From assembly GCA_029232285.1 (NCBI GenBank), contig JAOXFI010000024.1:1-64000 (forward strand): a stretch of 64,000 nt of DNA. The letters are read 5' to 3'. This DNA comes from Agmasoma carcini (nom. nud.). Taxonomy: Eukaryota; Microsporidia; Thelohaniidae. Every line of letters starts with the position of its first letter. Within the stretch, counting starts at the first letter, position 1. The position numbers and the translations under genes were made by a program. The notes beneath the pieces are model-generated. The model ran no database searches. It saw nothing but the letters and a program-made list of their open reading frames with translations, and was not told where the DNA came from. Of the stretch, positions 59,560-64,000 are shown piece by piece.

Positions 59560-60114
59560 TAGCCAAAATTATCAAATAATTAACAGATTAAGAATTACAA
59601 AAATGTAGTTATTTGAAGGTAAAGACTACTTTAGCGATGTTATCTTCTTTAGGATGAAAGTTTTTTAATTTTATAATGACTCTAAGAGCAAAAGGTGTGG
59701 GCTGAAGAAAAAAAATTGAAGCCTATAAATAAAATTGTTTAATTTGGTAAGAAAAATATTTGTTTGGGGTTTTATGAGTAAAAATAGTGCCAAAATTTTG
59801 GTAATTTTGAATGGACCTTTAAAGTTTTATATCATACTCAAATATTGAACAATAATTTAAAAAACGAAAATTTTCAATTCTAAAATCAAGACAATGATCC
59901 TAAATATAATAATAGATGGCATCATAGTCTTTTGAATATATGAACATTGAGGTGTTGGAATGGCCTTCACAGATTACAGATTTTAACCTTATAGAACATC
60001 TATGGATAATTTAAAGCAAAAATTAAGAAATGTTATTTTTGAAAACGAGGCGCTTTTTTATCAAAAAATTAGTGAATGTGGAGTGATATCGGTACCTTAT
60101 ATTGTAGAACACTA
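59560..60114 (+). pseudogene. broken Tc1/mariner transposase
   Basis: Plus-strand fragments in changing frames keep Tc1/mariner order: a VIFF..KVF segment near 59637-59670 in place of VIFSDESKF, KKIEAYK then VW-type GVL near 59710-59780, NQDNDPKYNNRWHHSLLN near 59885-59935 (compare FQQDNAPVH), VLEWPSQITDFNLIEHLW at 59950-60003 with the last catalytic Glu, and DNLKQKLRNVIFENEALF to a stop at 60114. At least one frame shift sits inside the LWDNLK junction and several stops lie before it. The element's start may reach back to about 59200, where a 95-codon frame of unclear nature lies. Confidence 0.85.
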
Positions 60115-60669
60115 AAAATTTTATGGGTGACAGAATTTAAGAAGTTATGATAAAAAACCGGCTATAAATCATATTAAATAAAGTCTTTTGGGTTTTAATT
60201 AAAAATTATCAAAATAGTTTATATAAAATGCATGATTTGAAGAATAAATAACATTATAGATATAATTATACGGTTAGACTCTAATTATCATTTAATTCAA
60301 AAAATTCTAGTCTTTACACAAACTTTTTTTTGAAGTAATGTAAATTGTTTATAGTTTTTAAACAAAATCCTATAAGTTCATTCATTTAAAATTATAATAG
60401 CCCAAAATCAATGTTTACAATTTTCTAAAACTTCATAATTTTTTAACAATGATATTTGTTAGATTAAGCTAAAGCATCAAACTACTCTATATATGTTTAA
60501 CAGATCACAATAAGTCATTATAAGACAACAATATACACTTTTATACCCCAATATAAGCTAAAAACATGGGTTACCTTATAATACAACAATAAATATAATA
60601 TTACATAAAGATAAATATATTAAAAAATTAAAATATTAAAATTAACATAGTATATGTAAGTAATACATT

Positions 60670-60703
<34 letters not shown>

Positions 60704-60827
60704 TAACTAACTAACTTAACTAACTAACTAACTAAACTAACTAACTAACTGACTGACTAACTCTTTATCATCATTATATATTCCAACACTCTGACTAACA
60801 TATAAAAATATTAAAAAAAATTTTACT
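60115..60827. other. spacer with AACT-type minisatellite before dolichol kinase
   Basis: No gene. The (CTAA)n-like array at about 60669-60765 lies just upstream of the dolichol kinase start signal. Confidence 0.55.
60669..60765. repeat. CTAA/ACTAACTGACTG microsatellite
   Basis: Mostly CTAA tetranucleotides with insertions (CTTAACTAA) and a GACTGACTAACT end; the same alphabet as the other right-side arrays. Confidence 0.93.
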
Positions 60828-61640
60828 ATGAAAACAAACATTTATGCAAATATTATATTTTATGCATCAGAGTTAATTCTAATAAATTATTCAATTTATT
60901 TACAGTACAGGAAACTACCAAAGTATGAAAGACTTTTATTTTCAATAGCTTTATTTTCTTTATCACTTAAAAGAGAAAAACCTTCTTTAATTTTTTATGC
61001 TATAAAATATCATCACTTCTTTTCAAATAACTTTCTAATTTTATCAAATTTAAATCTTGAAATTTATGATAAATATTTTTCTTTAGTTATTTTAATAATT
61101 TTTCAATGCTGCATAAAAAAAAATATAAATTTAAATTTAAGAAGAAAAATATTTCATTTTTTTTCATTTTATTATTTTTTAACTGATGATACAAATTTTA
61201 TTAAAAATAATGAAATTTTTATATTGTTATTGACATTGGTTGGTGATTCTAACTCAAGTAGGCATTTATTGGTTGATTTTATTAGTGAGAATGATGATTT
61301 ATGCATGATTAGTCATATTTATTTGTTATGTTCTTTGATATATCCTTTATATTTCTTAGATCAGGTATCTTATGTAAAATTATTGATATCAATTTGTATT
61401 ATGGATTCAGTAGCTTCAATTATTGGTAAATATTTAGATAAAAAGACTAGATCAGTGGAAGGCTTTATAGGTGGTCTAATATCAAGTTGGATAGCTGAAT
61501 TTATCATATTAGGATCAATAGATTACTTTTATCATGTAACTATGGGTATGATAGAGTATTATAGTCCATTAAATGATAATCTTATAATTCCTATCACTTC
61601 AACTTTATTTCAGCTTTGTATCAAAAATATAATAAAATAA
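60828..61640 (+). CDS. SEC59: dolichol kinase (Sec59-like)
   Basis: A 270-aa multi-span membrane enzyme, CTP-dependent, making dolichyl phosphate in the ER for N-glycans, GPI anchors and O-mannosylation. Signature pieces: RRKIFHFFSFYYF (the RKxFH motif), GDSNSSRHLLVD region, CIMDSVASIIGKYLDKK (compare GDTAASVVGK), RSVEGFIGG and EYYSPLNDNLIIPITSTL (compare NDNLILPL). Yeast Sec59 is 519 aa; the shortening is at the N-terminus. The ATG follows AAAAAAAATTTTACT. A phosphatidate cytidylyltransferase-like member is a less likely reading. Confidence 0.87.
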   Translation: MKTNIYANIIFYASELILINYSIYLQYRKLPKYERLLFSIALFSLSLKREKPSLIFYAIKYHHFFSNNFLILSNLNLEIYDKYFSLVILIIFQCCIKKNINLNLRRKIFHFFSFYYFLTDDTNFIKNNEIFILLLTLVGDSNSSRHLLVDFISENDDLCMISHIYLLCSLIYPLYFLDQVSYVKLLISICIMDSVASIIGKYLDKKTRSVEGFIGGLISSWIAEFIILGSIDYFYHVTMGMIEYYSPLNDNLIIPITSTLFQLCIKNIIK

Positions 61641-61654
61641 TTGTTATGTTTTAT

Positions 61655-61913
61655 TAGTATTAGTTAGATTAGTTAGTCATATTAGATAGTCAGATTAGTT
61701 AGTCATATTAGTTAGTTAGTTAGTTAGTCATGTTAGTCAGTCAGATTAGTTAGTCATGTTAGTCAGTCAGATTAGTTAGTCATGTTAGTCAGTCAGATTA
61801 GTTAGTCATGTTAGTCATGTTAGTCAGTCAGATTAGTTAGTCAGATTAGTTAGCCATGTTAGTTAGTCATGTTAGTCAGTCAGATTAGTTAGTCATGTTA
61901 GTCATGCTAACCA
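61655..61913. repeat. minisatellite, TTAGTTAGTCATGTTAGTCA units
   Basis: About twelve units, mostly TTAGTCAGTCAGATTAGTTA and TTAGTCATGTTAGTCA types. Read on the other strand these become TGACTAACATGACTAAC, the same family as 47.7 and 62.2 kb but inverted. Confidence 0.95.
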
Positions 61914-62046
61914 ATAATAATTTATTTTTATAAAACTAACTAACAAAATATTTCAATTTATTATAAAGTTTGTTATTTGATCAAATATAAAATTATTTAT
62001 TTTATTTCAATCACAAATAAATAAAAAATATTTCTATTACATTCAT

Positions 62047-62154
62047 TTATTTATGCATTCTTGTACTAAAGGTGAATAATCTCTCTTTGTTAGCTTTCAT
62101 ATATGCGATTGCCCATGCATTTGCTTCTTTCAAGAGGAATCCAAAGAATTTCAT
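62047..62154 (-). CDS. possible 35-aa microprotein gene
   Basis: A short minus-strand frame whose ATG (62154) is preceded by AAAAATTTACCC, as good a start signal as those of pyrophosphatase, Spt16 and the ribosomal genes. The product is basic and helical-looking (KFFGFLLKEANAWAIAYMKA, then a Lys/Arg end), possibly amphipathic. No match to eL41 or other known tiny proteins that I know. The start signal is the only evidence beyond the open frame. Confidence 0.45.
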   Translation of the reverse strand: MKFFGFLLKEANAWAIAYMKANKERLFTFSTRMHK

Positions 62155-62209
62155 GGGTAAATTTTTAAAAGGAAAAATAAAAGGGAAAAATAAATGAAGA
62201 ATGTAATAA

Positions 62210-62468
62210 AAGTGTAACTAATCTGTATGACTAATCTGACTGACTAATCTGACTGACTAATCTGACTAACTAATCTGACTATCGAACTAAATATCTAATC
62301 TGACTATCGAACTAAATATCTAATCTGACTATCGAACTAAATATCTAATCTGATTTACTATTCTGATTAACTAATATGACTAACTAATCTGACTATCTAA
62401 TATGACTAACTAATCTGACTATCTAATATGACTAACTAATCTGACTAACTAATCTGACTATCTAATCA
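62210..62468. repeat. minisatellite, TCTGACTAACTAA / TCGAACTAAATATC units
   Basis: Mixed array of AATCTGACTGACTAATC, AATCTGACTATCGAACTAAA and AATATGACTAACTAATC units, between the microprotein frame and the four-span gene. Confidence 0.95.
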
Positions 62469-62577
62469 TCATACCATCCATAACTAAATTATTTTTATTT
62501 ATTTTTTTGATCAAAATTAATGCTCCCCTTTCTGATCTCCTTAAAATATTTATGCCAAAAAAATCAATAGCCAAAAC

Positions 62578-63225
62578 ATGGAAACTAAAAGTTATAAGTT
62601 CATTTGCTTAATAACTCAATTTATTTCTTTATCTCTACTTATATACTCATTAGTTATGATAGTAAACACTCTAACTAGTCACAGTCTAGCTAGTCTAGAA
62701 AAACAAATCTATCCTAACTCTTTCCTAACATTATATGATATAGGTGCTCATGTGGTATTTATAAATGCTATAATAGCTCTACTAGCTATATGCATCGTAA
62801 CAAGCGGCCATAAATCACTTATACGACTTTTTAACACTATATGCAAGTTTTACGTCATTTTCTTATTCTTTTGGTTCATTTATATGAAATTTGTCTATGA
62901 GGGCGAACTAAGAGGCGCAATATCATCAAATGAAGAAGGTCGTATACAAAATGCTATTGTAGCTCTAACTAACTCATCAGACACACAAATAGCACTAAAA
63001 AATGTATTTAACACCTATCATGAAGTATTAGATTTCTATAGCTTCTATATGGGCATATGTATAATAGGATTTATACTTATTATATCACTACTCGTAGTTA
63101 GTCAAAACGTTAAAATTACAATACCACCATTACATGCACCAAAGATTGATATTGACAGCAGAGCAGCTATGAATACAGTTAGTCTTCGTGCAACGAGAGT
63201 GGTAAAACTAGCAGATGAAGAATAA
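62578..63225 (+). CDS. four-span membrane protein, tetraspanin-like layout, 215 aa
   Basis: Four hydrophobic spans at about residues 8-30, 55-76, 85-107 and 152-174, with a 45-residue loop between 3 and 4 and a polar tail (HAPKIDIDSRAAMNTVSLRA). The layout resembles tetraspanins, but the large loop has no CCG or paired cysteines, so that family is not supported. Codon choice differs a little from neighbours, with many CTA leucines. The ATG follows CAATAGCCAAAAC. Function unknown. Confidence 0.7.
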   Translation: METKSYKFICLITQFISLSLLIYSLVMIVNTLTSHSLASLEKQIYPNSFLTLYDIGAHVVFINAIIALLAICIVTSGHKSLIRLFNTICKFYVIFLFFWFIYMKFVYEGELRGAISSNEEGRIQNAIVALTNSSDTQIALKNVFNTYHEVLDFYSFYMGICIIGFILIISLLVVSQNVKITIPPLHAPKIDIDSRAAMNTVSLRATRVVKLADEE

Positions 63226-63339
63226 AAATTAAATTCATTTTATGTAGATTTTATCAAATTTTTAATATATTGATGCATAAATTTATTAAGTTATTTTTTA
63301 AAAATTTAAATACCAAAATTACATAATTTAAGTATAAAA

Positions 63340-63560
63340 TGATTGACTATGTGACTAAGCGATTTAGTAACTATTTGACTATCTGATAATGTGACGATGT
63401 GACGATGTACGATGTGACGGTATGATGATGTGACGGTGTGACTATGATTGTGTACGATGTGACTATGTGACTATGTGATGATGTGACGGTGTGACGGTGT
63501 GACGGTGTGACTATTTGACTGTATGATGATGTGATTATTTAATGATGTGACTATCTGATC
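63340..63560. repeat. minisatellite, GTGACTAT / GTGACGGT units
   Basis: About twenty-five short units of the GTGACTAT, GTGACGGT, GTGATGAT and ATGTGAC type, degenerate at both ends, before the last gene. It resembles the array at 53505-53605. Confidence 0.92.
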
Positions 63561-63774
63561 ATCTGACTAACTAAAATAAATTAAACTGACCAATCTAATC
63601 TAGACAAACTAATCTAATCATTTAACATTCTAATTAGCTAACACTCTAACTAATCTAGTCGTAACCAATTAAATAATTAATTGATAAATAAAATTTATCA
63701 ACACTTAAAAAACTTATTAAACACCCCTTTTAAAAAAGGAGTTTTCCTATAAAAACGAAAATTCAAACCTGCTC

Positions 63775-64000
63775 ATGACACAATTCTATACACCAAGAGC
63801 ACCAGATTCAAATAGAGGTAGAGTTAGTAAAGACCAGGGCTTTAGAGATCAACGAACTCAAATTAAAAGAGGCGGTGATCAGAGAATTCAAGCGCAAGTT
63901 AAAACCAACCAAGACTTGGTAAATGCACCTGGTTACGGTAAAGATAAGAAAAATGGATTTATTCATTCAAGTGAAATGAGAGGCTTAAATAATGAAAATA
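63775..64000 (+). CDS. partial hypothetical protein, cut by window edge
   Basis: An ATG at 63775 opens a frame with no stop before the window ends, at least 75 codons. The start (TQFYTPRAPDSNRGRVSKDQ) is Arg/Gln/Asp-rich and looks disordered, with AQVKTNQDLVNAPGYGKDKK further on. No membrane span. The family is not recognised and the C-terminal part lies outside this window. Confidence 0.65.
   Translation, partial: MTQFYTPRAPDSNRGRVSKDQGFRDQRTQIKRGGDQRIQAQVKTNQDLVNAPGYGKDKKNGFIHSSEMRGLNNEN

Noticed and set aside
1..64000. tRNA genes, CRISPR arrays, bacterial ribosome binding sites, spliceosomal introns
   Set aside because: None seen by eye. No cloverleaf with a proper T-loop was found, and the recognised genes are open without interruption. 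A tRNA or covariance-model scan would be decisive.

Overview
The window looks like nuclear DNA from a microsporidian, a fungus-related obligate intracellular parasite. The evidence is: strongly AT-rich sequence; intron-less genes for eukaryotic core machinery (RPB1, RPA2, Spt16, Mpe1, Rsa4, LSm2, ribosomal proteins eL13 and uS9, HP1, a CENP-C-like protein, V-ATPase subunit F, Skp1, Tad3); proteins shorter than their yeast counterparts; a chitin-synthase chaperone (Chs7); and the microsporidian start signal, an A/T tract of AAATTT type often followed by CCC, directly before many ATG codons. Vairimorpha/Nosema-like parasites are a plausible source because of the many Merlin and Tc1/mariner relics, but the genus cannot be fixed from this sequence alone.

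Layout. 1-14.1 kb: a hexanucleotide microsatellite, then genes for an unknown protein, LSm2, an adenylate-kinase-family enzyme, a Use1-like SNARE, a small unknown protein, a sirtuin with a C-terminal AT-hook, a coiled-coil protein, RPA2 and Rsa4/NLE1. 14.1-19.8 kb: no intact gene; at least three decayed Merlin (ISXO2-like) transposases and copies of an older dispersed repeat. 19.8-28.9 kb: a membrane-anchored unknown, Mpe1, a TALE homeodomain protein, a protein with a cysteine at every fourth residue, Spt16 and inorganic pyrophosphatase. 28.9-34.1 kb: a second gene-poor block with a broken Tc1/IS630-like transposase.

34.1-47.3 kb is the dense core: an ABCG transporter, eL13 and uS9 sharing a 33-bp near-palindromic divergent promoter, Vma7, Skp1, RPB1, Tad3, uracil-DNA glycosylase and an Atm1-like ABC transporter. 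47.3-64 kb: Chs7, a coiled-coil protein, a NIPA-like transporter with a cysteine-rich head, HP1, CENP-C/Mif2, a TatD-family nuclease expanded by a microsatellite, a PSP1-domain protein, a ubiquitin-like protein, a 5S rRNA gene, a Tc1/mariner relic, dolichol kinase, a possible 35-residue gene, a four-span membrane protein and a gene cut by the window edge. Many gaps in this right-hand part hold minisatellites built on related TGACTAAC/GTGACTAT units, which I did not see in the left part.

Together the genes cover transcription (Pol I, Pol II, FACT, 3' end processing), ribosome assembly, chromatin and centromere (sirtuin, HP1, CENP-C), the spore wall and secretory path (Chs7, dolichol kinase, Use1), and exchange with the host or mitosome (ABCG, Atm1-like, NIPA). 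No tRNA gene, CRISPR array or intron was recognised.
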